In this document: piece after piece, positions 22,421 through 30,870 of the stretch
Position numbering within the stretch: the stretch's first letter is position 1
Layout: each line of letters starts with the position of its first letter
Notes under the pieces: model-generated
What the model saw: only the letters and a program-made list of their open reading frames with translations
What the model was told of the DNA's origin: nothing
Database searches by the model: none
Position numbers and translations under genes: made by a program
Assembly: GCA_018645405.1 (NCBI GenBank)
Contig: JABGOQ010000111.1
Location: 1-39,210 of the forward strand
Length of the DNA: 39,210 nt
Direction: 5' to 3'
From: Anaerolineae bacterium
Lineage (GTDB): Bacteria; Chloroflexota; Anaerolineae; Anaerolineales; Villigracilaceae

Positions 22421-22480
22421 TACAGATACCAGCTCAGCGCGGTATAAATCAAATATACGGGTATAAGTTCCGCCCAACAA
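22421..22480 (+). repeat. Dispersed repeat B, copy 2
   Basis: Nearly identical to the copy at 1-60 (a few substitutions, mainly AAGTTCCGCCC for AAATTTCGTCC). It lies between the HTH gene and the serine recombinase and marks the boundary between the sulfosugar island and the recombinase/SNF2 module. Unlike the other three it has no comM remnant behind it. Confidence 0.9.
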
Positions 22481-22521
22481 TGAACCACATTTAATACATA
22501 CCGCATTTTTCAACCTATTAT

Positions 22522-22556
22522 CACTCCCCGGTATTCAAAACTGGGGAGTGCGTTTT
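22522..22556 (+). terminator. Hairpin C, copy 2 (terminator-like)
   Basis: CACTCCCCGGT (22522-22532) and ACTGGGGAGTG (22540-22550), followed by CGTTTTT. Same family as the hairpins at 193-228 and 32475-32507, at a similar distance from repeat B as the latter. Confidence 0.75.
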
Positions 22557-22565
22557 TAAAGTAAG

Positions 22566-22613
22566 AAAGCACGAATAATCCAACCTTAAGAGCGGATTAT
22601 TATCGTGCTTTTT
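22566..22613. terminator. Bidirectional terminator after the serine recombinase gene
   Basis: AAAGCACGAATAATCC (22566-22581) pairs with GGATTATTATCGTGCTTT (22594-22611) apart from a small bulge; T-rich on both sides. It lies 28 bp beyond the recombinase stop codon on the - strand. Confidence 0.8.
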
Positions 22614-22640
22614 GTCAGATGATATTTTTGGAATTACGCT

Positions 22641-24254
22641 CTACAATCGAGCTACAATCTCTCTGCCATTTGGGAAATTCAATATTTCTTTGCTCACTGC
22701 GAGATCAATGATTTTGACTCGAAACTCCACTTGAATATGGCGCTCACCATCAATAGTCGCTTTAGCTAGAAGCTCGTCCACCAGTTGTTTTTTCAACAAA
22801 AAGACACGATGTTGTTCCTCGGGGGAGTGAGAATTAGCGTTGTTCAACTCTTTCATAGCCGCTTGAAGTTCCGCCACATAATCAATGACTTTTCTTTCCC
22901 AATCCAGTTCGGTATAGGTTTTCAGTTCTTGCTCAATGGTCGCCAGCTTGTGCTTCAAGCGCTCTTCTTTGCCATATAATCCACGCATCAGTTCAGAAAA
23001 ATCGTCATCATCCTTCCGTGCTTTTCTTGCATCAGTGATAATTTGCTGGCGCTTGACAGACTGTTTTTCCAATTCTGTGAGCAACTCCTTTTGAACCTGA
23101 GTCAGATATTCATAGTTTTGTTGGAGTTGATGGACCAGCTCTTTAGCTTGCGCAAGCAAGAAATCCGGGTTCATCACGAAATCATACAATTTTTCCCAAA
23201 TCTGCGCTTCCGCATTTTTGGCATTCACAGATTTTGGACAATCCGGCGATCTAAGCTCCTTGTGGGGCTGTGGGCAGAAGTATGTGCTAATCGGTGTCTT
23301 GCGCTCAACCCATTCCCCTTTGCGGCTACGGCGATAAGCTGCAGTGCGTGCACGCCAGGTCAGATTGCAGGCACATTTTAGATGCCCGGATAGCAGGTAA
23401 TTGTTTTTCTTACGGTGTTTCGGATGGGTTTTGTTTTCTTCTCTCATTTTTACGAACAACTCATAGATCGGCATATCAATGATAGGCGCAACGGGTATAT
23501 GAAAGGTTTGCCCTGCACGCGAATAAGTTTTGAAGCCACAGGTGTACTCTTTGGCAGCCTCGAGTATAGCCTGAATACTTGATCGAGACCATCGAATGCG
23601 TCGGGGAATGCTACCACCTTTCTGTGGCGCATTGGCGTCGATCAATCGTTTTCGAATCTGCATGATGGAAATTTTTTGGATGTACCATGCGAAGATTTGA
23701 CGCACCCATTTCGCTTCTTCTTCCATGATATGAATTTTCTCACCAACACGAATATATCCGTAGCGATCTTGCCCTGTGTTCGATTTGCCAGCCTTGAGCC
23801 GTGCAATTACCCCCATTGCCATCCGCTCCTGCATACTTTCTAGTTCCATTTGGGCAGCCCAAGCGCGTATCGGGGCAATTTTAGGGTCAAAAGTTTCTTT
23901 GGCCAGCAAGATTGTGATCTTGTATCGCTGGACAACTTCCAGAACCATAAGCATAGATCGAAGCCCTCGATACAATCTGTCTTCACGCCAAGCCAGGATC
24001 ACATCAAAGTTCCCCTTGGGTGTATCTTGAAGCATGGAAAGCAAAGCAGGACGGTCTGAACGTAATCCCGTTGGTTCTACAAATTTGTTCTTGACGCGAT
24101 ATTTTTCAATATCCCGATAGACATGAACAGCAACCAACCCTTTTTCGTTTGCTAAAAGTCGACAATCGTTTTCTTGCTCAACCGGGCTGGCTCCTTCTCC
24201 TTGAGCTTCGGAGGAAGTACGGATGTAGATCGCGGCTCTTTGTTGCATCTCCAT
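22641..24254 (-). CDS. Large serine recombinase (site-specific integrase)
   Basis: 537 aa. The N-terminal resolvase domain (about 6-150) has the YxRxS motif with catalytic Ser14 and the arginine motif WREDRLYRGLR. A Recombinase domain follows (about 165-265), then a zinc ribbon with spaced Cys residues (about 290-345), then a coiled coil (about 365-480) as in phage and ICE integrases. Complete, with no frameshift. An ATG two codons later (24248) has better RBS spacing (AAGGA). These enzymes integrate elements at specific att sites and usually need a separate directionality factor. The repeat copies and comM fragments around it make it a candidate agent for the island boundaries, but the pairing is unproven. 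Confidence 0.93.
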   Translation of the reverse strand: MEMQQRAAIYIRTSSEAQGEGASPVEQENDCRLLANEKGLVAVHVYRDIEKYRVKNKFVEPTGLRSDRPALLSMLQDTPKGNFDVILAWREDRLYRGLRSMLMVLEVVQRYKITILLAKETFDPKIAPIRAWAAQMELESMQERMAMGVIARLKAGKSNTGQDRYGYIRVGEKIHIMEEEAKWVRQIFAWYIQKISIMQIRKRLIDANAPQKGGSIPRRIRWSRSSIQAILEAAKEYTCGFKTYSRAGQTFHIPVAPIIDMPIYELFVKMREENKTHPKHRKKNNYLLSGHLKCACNLTWRARTAAYRRSRKGEWVERKTPISTYFCPQPHKELRSPDCPKSVNAKNAEAQIWEKLYDFVMNPDFLLAQAKELVHQLQQNYEYLTQVQKELLTELEKQSVKRQQIITDARKARKDDDDFSELMRGLYGKEERLKHKLATIEQELKTYTELDWERKVIDYVAELQAAMKELNNANSHSPEEQHRVFLLKKQLVDELLAKATIDGERHIQVEFRVKIIDLAVSKEILNFPNGREIVARL

Positions 24255-24283
24255 TTCCTTGTCCGGAAATTAGCCAACAAAAA

Positions 24284-24316
24284 GCAAAAAGGCTGCTAAC
24301 AAGCAAGCCCTTTTGC
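24284..24316 (-). terminator. Terminator after the AAA ATPase gene
   Basis: GCAAAAAGGC (24284-24293) pairs with GCCCTTTTGC (24307-24316) with one mismatch; on the - strand a T-rich stretch follows. It lies 33 bp downstream of the ATPase stop. Confidence 0.6.
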
Positions 24317-24348
24317 ACAGATTCAATCGAGACTTATTCTGGATGGAA

Positions 24349-25827
24349 TTATAGTGACGTCCACTTTCGCATGTCTTGATCTAGCTGCGCTAAATCGACA
24401 AGTCGAATCCCCTTCGTAGACCAATTAGCGCCAGATGGCAATGTTTCTTCGATTTCGCTGGAATAATCCAGTGCGCCTGATGACCATCCTGAACGAGAAA
24501 ATCCAGTGAAAAAGATTTCCCATTTCCCTTCTTTTGGAATGATCTTATCCACTTTCTTCTCGATTAGCTCTTTCAACACGCCCGCTTTGATTTGCCCGCG
24601 CGTCCATTTGCACTCGCCTAAGATTAAGGTTTTCTCCATGGAATTATAGCCAACGACATCTACCTGCGCTTTTGCATTCCATGTACTACCAACCTGATCG
24701 GGGAGATAGGGAAGTTCTTCTTTTGCTCCGGCACGGATGGTCCACTCACGGCATATTTCTTCCCAAGTATAAGTGCCGATGAAATCTATAAGATGTTTTT
24801 TAATTTCCGCGAGAGCCTGATCCTGTATGCCCAGAGCAAGCTGTTCCTGGCGGTTTTCGAGGAAGCGGAAGTAGAAACGCAAGTAGGGATCGGTGATATG
24901 GTAACGCCCAGCCCTGGAATTCTTCATCAGCGTTAGAGGGATACGCCTTTCGACAAATCCAGAATCTTTCAGCACGCTCAGATATTTACTCACATGTCCA
25001 CTTGCCAAACCCGTGCTGGCGACAATCTCCCTCACAACATGTGCGCCTTTTGCGATAGCACTCAAAATGGAAATATAATTATGCGGATCGGAAACAAAAT
25101 CTTGCAGAAGCAGTTTCGGTTCTGCTTGAAGCAGGTTATTTGAGGTGAGAAGTTCATCTTTGATGTTTTGAGAAATGCTTTTTCTTGGGTCTACCCTTTC
25201 CCAATAGGCTGGGACACCGCCAAAAATTGCGTAAATAGCAACTCTGTCGACCGCTGAGTAGTTTGGAAAAAAGCGACCTGTTGCGCCAAAAGAGAGAGGG
25301 CGCAGGTATAGCTGCGCAGATGCACGACCATATAAAGGTGCCTGATAGGAAAAGAATTCCCGTTTCATCATCCCCAAGTGCGAACCGGAAAGACATAAAA
25401 AGAGATTGCGCTTGGAAAGAAGATGATCCCATAAATTTTGCAACTGTCCGGCTATGTCTGGGGTAACTTCGAGTAGGTATGTGAATTCATCTATGAACAG
25501 GGCTAAGCGTTCTTCCTCTGCAAGTGAAGCGACTTGTTGAAAAGCCTGTTTCCAATTTGTGTAGCTGAAATTATCTGGAGCAGGATTGTTGGGATTGGCA
25601 AAATTATAGACTGCTTGGGAAAAAGAACGTAATTGATTGGCAGCCGATGTATGCGTTGCAACCCAATAGAGCGCACGTTGTTTGGAGCGGTGTATCCACT
25701 CGACGATCAAAGCCGTTTTTCCTACTCGTCGCCTACCGTATAAAACCAGAAATTTTGCGTCTGGAGAGTCCCACAATCTTTCCAATTGTTGTAGCTCTCG
25801 CTGTCTGTCCAGGAATTCAAATTTCAT
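24349..25827 (-). CDS. AAA ATPase of the archaeal-ATPase/DUF234 type
   Basis: 492 aa. Walker A GRRRVGKTALI (about 31-41), Walker B with LALFIDEF, a sensor-like SGSHLGMM, a winged helix (about 265-330) and a C-terminal DUF234 region. The C-terminus holds D-x(12)-G-E-C-K-W, resembling a PD-(D/E)xK nuclease core. Members are found in archaea and some bacteria as solitary genes of unknown role, often in mobile regions and sometimes suggested to be toxin- or defence-like. RBS GAGGTGAT fits the start. A perfect palindrome lies 39 bp upstream of the start codon. Confidence 0.85.
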   Translation of the reverse strand: MKFEFLDRQRELQQLERLWDSPDAKFLVLYGRRRVGKTALIVEWIHRSKQRALYWVATHTSAANQLRSFSQAVYNFANPNNPAPDNFSYTNWKQAFQQVASLAEEERLALFIDEFTYLLEVTPDIAGQLQNLWDHLLSKRNLFLCLSGSHLGMMKREFFSYQAPLYGRASAQLYLRPLSFGATGRFFPNYSAVDRVAIYAIFGGVPAYWERVDPRKSISQNIKDELLTSNNLLQAEPKLLLQDFVSDPHNYISILSAIAKGAHVVREIVASTGLASGHVSKYLSVLKDSGFVERRIPLTLMKNSRAGRYHITDPYLRFYFRFLENRQEQLALGIQDQALAEIKKHLIDFIGTYTWEEICREWTIRAGAKEELPYLPDQVGSTWNAKAQVDVVGYNSMEKTLILGECKWTRGQIKAGVLKELIEKKVDKIIPKEGKWEIFFTGFSRSGWSSGALDYSSEIEETLPSGANWSTKGIRLVDLAQLDQDMRKWTSL

Positions 25828-25865
25828 AGCATATCACCTCGCTCTGTAATTATTGTACTTTTGAG

Positions 25866-25887
25866 TATTATACTTGAAAGTATAATA
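25866..25887. promoter_or_regulatory. Perfect palindrome in the ATPase promoter region
   Basis: TATTATACTT and its complement AAGTATAATA around GA. On the - strand it includes a TATAAT-like -10, so a bound repressor would block the ATPase promoter. No matching regulator can be named. Confidence 0.55.
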
Positions 25888-25978
25888 ACTTATGGGTTTG
25901 AAATTGATTCCGTTCAAGATGCGGGATACCGCCCTTGACGTTAGACACTACGCGGTCTCCCAGATGAGATGTGGAGCG

Positions 25979-27124
25979 CTACACCCACCCTTTTCGCTCC
26001 CAACGCGTGATGAGCGCCAAGCGCCGATCATATTGCTTTACAAATCTTTGGACTTGTGTTTTGAACCGAAATCCTTCCTCTTTGTATTCAGCCAACCCAT
26101 ACAGCTTCTCAAGAATTTCTGTGGCTTCATCATAAACACTGGCTTTGGCCCCGCCTGTAAGCACTCTCTCTACATCCAGCCAGAGTTGGGGCTCTTCTTT
26201 TTCCAACTTTTCCATGCGGGCAATATGATTTTTGTGCCTTTCTTCTGCCACCCATTTTCTTTCAATCTCTTCCAGTTCCTCGGCTCTTTGGAACAATTCT
26301 CCAATTGTGCGTAGCTTGGGTTGCTTCTTTTCATTTGGTTTATCAAAAGAACGCAGTTTTTGACGCAGCGCGGCGACCGCACCAGGCTCTGCGTTGGCGA
26401 TTTTGAGCAGAAATTCGTCGCATTCCTGACGGGAGAGACGGGAGATGAGTGGTGCAAAATCCTGCCCTTTTAACGACAGCAAGTTTGGGCTACGTTCGGC
26501 TGCGGCAGAGACAAGGAAAGGGTCAATCTCGAAGGCATCCATAAAAGTCCGCAAGGGCAGGCTGAGTTCATTCAATCCGGCAGGAACGGGCGGCTCTGGG
26601 TCTTGGTAGAAATTGTCGGGGTCATCTTCATCTTCATCTTCTTCGTACCAATCAGCTTGCTCTGCCATTGCGTTAAGCCAGGCGATATAGAGCACGCGAT
26701 GATCGCCCTGAATGATGTCATCACGCAGACGGGAGAGCGTGGAAAGATGGTTTTGCTCTTCATAATCGCCGCCATAGCCATCGTCATCGCGCTTCTCAAA
26801 TTTCAAAACCAGCTTGCCCTCGATCTCTCGGATATTGACATGTTCTTCGTCGAAATAGACTTCGAGCGCAACCGCATTGATCAGCCCTTTGGGAAAGCTG
26901 AACGCCAAATCGTAGCTGCCCCAATTGGCAAAATAGAGATAGGCATTAAAATACTTTGCCAACACGCTGATGGGATCATGTTTGAAATCCCCCCAGTTAT
27001 ATGAGACACTCGCCTGCATCGCGTTCACTTCAATATGGCTGGAGAGTGCATCCACAGCGTTTTGCTCATCCATTGTCAGCGGGCTTTCAAGCCTCTGCCA
27101 TTCATAATATTGGTACTCGCTCAT
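25979..27124 (-). CDS. Conserved hypothetical protein next to SNF2/SWIM genes
   Basis: 381 aa from the ATG at 27124, preceded by AAGGA; an upstream in-frame start (27187) would run into the divergent gene's leader. The protein starts MSEYQYYEW, has an acidic stretch near residue 165 (EEDEDEDDPDNFY) and a charged, probably coiled-coil, C-terminal half rich in Glu, Lys and Arg. I recognise no catalytic motif. It is divergent from the zinc-ribbon gene with only 39 bp between start codons. My impression is that similar proteins accompany SWIM and SNF2 genes in other bacteria, as here; function unknown. Confidence 0.75.
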   Translation of the reverse strand: MSEYQYYEWQRLESPLTMDEQNAVDALSSHIEVNAMQASVSYNWGDFKHDPISVLAKYFNAYLYFANWGSYDLAFSFPKGLINAVALEVYFDEEHVNIREIEGKLVLKFEKRDDDGYGGDYEEQNHLSTLSRLRDDIIQGDHRVLYIAWLNAMAEQADWYEEDEDEDDPDNFYQDPEPPVPAGLNELSLPLRTFMDAFEIDPFLVSAAAERSPNLLSLKGQDFAPLISRLSRQECDEFLLKIANAEPGAVAALRQKLRSFDKPNEKKQPKLRTIGELFQRAEELEEIERKWVAEERHKNHIARMEKLEKEEPQLWLDVERVLTGGAKASVYDEATEILEKLYGLAEYKEEGFRFKTQVQRFVKQYDRRLALITRWERKGWV

Positions 27125-27163
27125 GGCGAAATCCTTATGATAAACTTCAGAAAAGAGAGAAAT

Positions 27164-27583
27164 ATGCCAAAAAAGCAAAAAGTACAATTCGGCAAATTGC
27201 CACCGAAATACAAGTTTATCTTTAATCCCTACACGGATGTAAGATTTTCGTCTTGTCCAAAATGTTCTGGAAAAACATTAATTCGTAAAGTCCCTTTGTT
27301 CATCCATGTTTACCCCACGTATCCAACCACGATCAACAAACCCTGCCGCTACTGCCCACAATGCGATCTCTTGATCGTTCATAAAGATGAATTGGAAAAT
27401 ATGTTGACTTTAGCTCATCAGGAAAATAATCCTGGGATCGTTGGAAATGAATATCTGGTTCTCGGCACACTTGATCCTTCCGCTTGGCGCAAACGGGATA
27501 AAGAACCTATAACAATGGAAAACGCCCAAGCAAACGTGCATGATTTCAAAGAGCGTCTTGATATTAAGCCTGCCTACCGATAA
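27164..27583 (+). CDS. Small zinc-ribbon hypothetical protein
   Basis: 139 aa from the ATG at 27164 (RBS AGAGAGAA); the open frame extends upstream over the divergent gene but that is unlikely to be translated. Cys pairs CPKC and CRYCPQC about 40 residues apart can form a zinc ribbon. No other domain recognised. It stops 3 bp before the SNF2 helicase start, so the two are cotranscribed and probably act together. Confidence 0.7.
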   Translation: MPKKQKVQFGKLPPKYKFIFNPYTDVRFSSCPKCSGKTLIRKVPLFIHVYPTYPTTINKPCRYCPQCDLLIVHKDELENMLTLAHQENNPGIVGNEYLVLGTLDPSAWRKRDKEPITMENAQANVHDFKERLDIKPAYR

Positions 27584-27586
27584 AAC

Positions 27587-30500
27587 ATGAACATCATCCA
27601 CGCCCACTACCAGCCCCCGCAAAACGCCGATGACCCTGTAGGCATCTACTTTTGGGCAGAAACGCCCGATGCACCGCAGCCCTCTCCGCGTCGCGGGCGT
27701 GCAGCGAAAACCCCCAAGCCAAAAGTGCATCCCTTTGCCACTGCGCCCACTATCAAGGGTGAAAAACGCACACTCACCCTACAACTCCCCGAAGTCAGGG
27801 GTATCCCCACGCCGTCACCGCAACTCATCCATAATTGGGATATTCCCACTGCCGAAAAAACGCTTTCTCCTTTTAATCTGGATGCGATCTGGGTGCCAGC
27901 CCCGGATGCGGTTGCCCTTCTTCTGGCATTCTCTGTGCCCGAACCGATTCTTGACGGAACGCGCCTGGAACCTGGGCTTGTTACCCGTTTCTGGAGCAGG
28001 GTCGCGTCCCTGGCATTGGAAGCGCTATCTGCACAAAAACTGGTGCCAATCATCGAAGGCAACGACGCACGTTGGCTGCCCGTCCTCGACAGTCCGCGTG
28101 ATGCCCAACGCCTGAGCCAACTCGAAGCCGCCATGCCACCCCTGTGTCGAGCAGAATTTCCTGAAATCTCCTCGAAGAATTTGCTCAACAGCTTCCTGAA
28201 CACATTTTGCGATTCTCTCGCTAGAACTTGGGGCAAGGAATCCGCTCCAAGATCAGACAGCGAACCTGCCTCTCGCTGGATTTCCGCCTTATTCAACAAA
28301 AATCCCGCCATCCAACTTTCCCCAAAGCAAATTCGTCTGCTCAAACCCAGCCAGCGCGCCTGGATGCGAAATCTGCATGTTGCGGGTGATGAGACCTCGC
28401 GCGTGGCTTTTCGTTTGGAAGCGCCCGCGTCGGAAAAGGACGCGTGGAATCTGCATTATCTGATTCAAGCAAAAGACGACCCCAGTTTGCTGATCCCCGC
28501 AGAAGAAGTTTGGAAAAAATCGAAAGGTGCGCTGACGCGCTTGGGACATCGCTTTGAGCAGCCACAAGAGAAATTGCTTACGGGGCTGGGTTACGCGGCA
28601 CGTCTCTTCCCGCCGATCACAAAAAGCCTGAAAAGCAAAATTCCCACAGAGTTGAGCATCGATACGCAAAACGCCTATTCCTTCCTGCGAGAAACCGCGC
28701 CAATTTTGGAGGGCGCGGGTTTTGGCATCCTTGTGCCGCCCTGGTGGAAGAGGCAGGGCGCGCGTTTGGGCGTAAAAGCCAAGCTGAAGACGAGCAAAGA
28801 CAAAGTGGCTAAAGGGATGATGACCCTGCAAAATCTGGTCAGCTACCAATGGCAGCTATCCATCGGCGATACAGAGTTGACGGAAGAAGAATTTCTCGCT
28901 CTTGCCAACATAAAATCCCCGCTGGTGCAGATACGTGGCGAATGGGTCACACTCAACGCGGAAGATATTGAAGCCGCAATTGCGTTTTGGAAGAAAGAGC
29001 AGTTCGAAGGCGAACTCTCCCTGCTCGAAGCGATGCGTTTGGGTTTGGGCGGTGAAGAAGCTGTAGGCGGGTTGAAGATCAGCGCAGTGGAAACAGACGG
29101 CTGGCTGAAAGAGTTGATGGAAGGTTTTGAGCAATCGGAAAAGTTGGAAGAATTAGCCCAGCCGATAGCTTTGGCTGGCGAGTTGCGCCCTTATCAGAAA
29201 TACGGCTATTCGTGGCTGGCGTTTTTGCGTAAATGGGGCATGGGCGCATGTTTAGCCGATGATATGGGGCTGGGCAAAACAATCCAGACGATTGCGTTGT
29301 TGCAGCGTGAAAAAGAGTTAAATGGCAAACTCCCCGCCCCAGCCTTGTTGATCGCGCCGACTTCGGTGGTCACGAACTGGGAGCGGGAAATTGGCAAATT
29401 TGCGCCCAATCTCGAATCCTATGTTCATCGGGGCGCAACCAGACTAAAGTCGGGGGCGTTTCGGGATGCTGTAAAAGATAAAGACGTGGTGCTGACCAGT
29501 TATCCGCTGGCGCGCATTGATGCCAAATCCCTCCAATCCATCCAATGGCTAGCGGTGATTTTAGACGAGGCGCAGAATATCAAAAATCCCGCCGCAAAAC
29601 AGACGCAGGAGATCAAAAAACTTGAATCCGATTTTCGGATTGCATTGACGGGCACGCCCGTTGAAAACCGCCTTTCGGAACTTTGGTCAATTATGCAGTT
29701 TTTGAATCCAGGTTATTTGGGCAAGCAAAAGGTGTTTCGGGAAAAATTTTCCCTGCCGATCGAGCGTTATCAGGATCAGGAGGCGGTCAAGCAGTTGCGA
29801 CAATTGACGACGCCCTTTATTTTGCGGCGCGTAAAAACCGACCCGACCGTGATCAGCGACCTGCCCGAAAAAGTGGAGACGAAGGTCTATTGCTCGCTGA
29901 CTGAAGAGCAGGCGACCTTGTACGAAGCGGTGGTGCAGGATGCGCTGAAAAGCATCGAGGGCGAGGAGGGGATGCAGCGGAAGGGTTTGGTGCTGAGTAT
30001 GCTAATGCAGTTGAAGCAGATTTGTAACCATCCCGTGCAGTATTTGCATCAGATGGACAAAAAGGCGGGCAGCGTTTCGCTGGATGATCGCAGTGGGAAG
30101 TTGGAGCGTCTGGGCGAATTGCTGGAAGAGGTTTTGGAGCGAGACGAGAGGGCGTTGATCTTTACGCAATTTACCGAGATGGGCGATATTTTGACCGAGC
30201 ACTTGCCAAAATCTTTAGGCACGGCAACCCAGTTTTTGCACGGTGGCACGCCCACCAAGAAACGCGACGAAATGGTGCGCCGTTTTCAGGAGGATGATTC
30301 TGCGCCGCCCGTTTTTATTTTATCGCTCAAAGCAGGCGGGACGGGTTTGAATTTGACGCGCGCTAATCACGTTTTTCATTTTGACCGCTGGTGGAATCCC
30401 GCAGTGGAAAATCAGGCAACTGACCGCGTGTTCAGGATTGGGCAGAAGCAAAATGTGCAGGTGCATAAATTTGTGACCACTGGCACGTTGGAGGAGATGA

Positions 30501-30622
30501 TTGACGATATGATCGAATCCAAGAAGGCGCTGGCAGATGCTGTGGTCGGCACAGGCGAGAAGTGGCTGACCGAAATGAGCACAGATGAACTGCGGAAGGC
30601 AGTTAGCTTGAGGAAATTTTAA
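27587..30622 (+). CDS. SNF2-family DEAD/DEAH helicase
   Basis: 1011 aa. The N-terminal ~450 residues form the bacterial SNF2-associated region. The helicase core follows: motif I DDMGLGKT (about 558-566), motif II DEAQ (about 660), motif III ALTGTPVENR, motif V KAGGTGLNLT and motif VI QATDRVFRIGQ (about 940-950). HepA/RapA-like bacterial SNF2 proteins translocate on DNA and remodel protein-DNA complexes. It is in a row with a zinc-ribbon gene before and a SWIM zinc-finger gene after. Codon use is more GC-rich than in the flanking regions, consistent with separate acquisition of the module. Confidence 0.95.
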   Translation: MNIIHAHYQPPQNADDPVGIYFWAETPDAPQPSPRRGRAAKTPKPKVHPFATAPTIKGEKRTLTLQLPEVRGIPTPSPQLIHNWDIPTAEKTLSPFNLDAIWVPAPDAVALLLAFSVPEPILDGTRLEPGLVTRFWSRVASLALEALSAQKLVPIIEGNDARWLPVLDSPRDAQRLSQLEAAMPPLCRAEFPEISSKNLLNSFLNTFCDSLARTWGKESAPRSDSEPASRWISALFNKNPAIQLSPKQIRLLKPSQRAWMRNLHVAGDETSRVAFRLEAPASEKDAWNLHYLIQAKDDPSLLIPAEEVWKKSKGALTRLGHRFEQPQEKLLTGLGYAARLFPPITKSLKSKIPTELSIDTQNAYSFLRETAPILEGAGFGILVPPWWKRQGARLGVKAKLKTSKDKVAKGMMTLQNLVSYQWQLSIGDTELTEEEFLALANIKSPLVQIRGEWVTLNAEDIEAAIAFWKKEQFEGELSLLEAMRLGLGGEEAVGGLKISAVETDGWLKELMEGFEQSEKLEELAQPIALAGELRPYQKYGYSWLAFLRKWGMGACLADDMGLGKTIQTIALLQREKELNGKLPAPALLIAPTSVVTNWEREIGKFAPNLESYVHRGATRLKSGAFRDAVKDKDVVLTSYPLARIDAKSLQSIQWLAVILDEAQNIKNPAAKQTQEIKKLESDFRIALTGTPVENRLSELWSIMQFLNPGYLGKQKVFREKFSLPIERYQDQEAVKQLRQLTTPFILRRVKTDPTVISDLPEKVETKVYCSLTEEQATLYEAVVQDALKSIEGEEGMQRKGLVLSMLMQLKQICNHPVQYLHQMDKKAGSVSLDDRSGKLERLGELLEEVLERDERALIFTQFTEMGDILTEHLPKSLGTATQFLHGGTPTKKRDEMVRRFQEDDSAPPVFILSLKAGGTGLNLTRANHVFHFDRWWNPAVENQATDRVFRIGQKQNVQVHKFVTTGTLEEMIDDMIESKKALADAVVGTGEKWLTEMSTDELRKAVSLRKF

Positions 30623-30631
30623 GGATTTTGG

Positions 30632-30659
30632 TACACGGAGTTACACGGATTGCACGGAG
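30632..30659 (+). repeat. Short tandem ACACGGA-type repeats
   Basis: Three near-identical units of about ten bases (TACACGGAG, TTACACGGAT, TGCACGGAG) directly after the SNF2 gene. Simple intergenic repeat; no function seen. Confidence 0.5.
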
Positions 30660-30710
30660 AAGGATTGTAGCGTTAGAAGTGGAAATTAAATAACATACAA
30701 TATTGTAGTG

Positions 30711-30850
30711 GAGATTGAGTAGCTCGAGCACAGCTTTATCGTACTTGAGCGTATCGAAATCGAAGCGGTTTTATGAGAAAAATGTGTTTTTAATTCTCCG
30801 CTTTGGTTTCGATACGCCTGACGATACTGCTGCCAGGCTACTCAACCTCC
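30711..30850. repeat. Imperfect long inverted repeat (MITE-like or REP-like)
   Basis: The outer arms GAGATTGAGTAGC (30711-30723) and GCTACTCAACCTC (30837-30849) pair with one mismatch. Inside them GCGTATCGAAATCGAAGCGG pairs imperfectly with CCGCTTTGGTTTCGATACGC. The whole ~140-bp unit could fold as one cruciform. It fills the gap between the SNF2 and SWIM genes. Confidence 0.6.
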
Positions 30851-30870
30851 GCTATCACAATGGAGTAAAT

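Noticed and set aside
27035..27163. Longer form of the zinc-ribbon protein (start 27035)
   Set aside because: It would overlap the divergent hypothetical gene antisense; the ATG at 27164 has an RBS.
27646..28344. Long - strand ORFs inside the SNF2 gene (for example 232 aa)
   Set aside because: Antisense shadows of a GC-rich coding region; Ser/Arg-rich low-complexity translations without domains.
30715..30870. Longer form of the SWIM protein (start 30715)
   Set aside because: The extension is translated from an inverted repeat; the ATG at 30871 has an RBS and a typical N-terminus.
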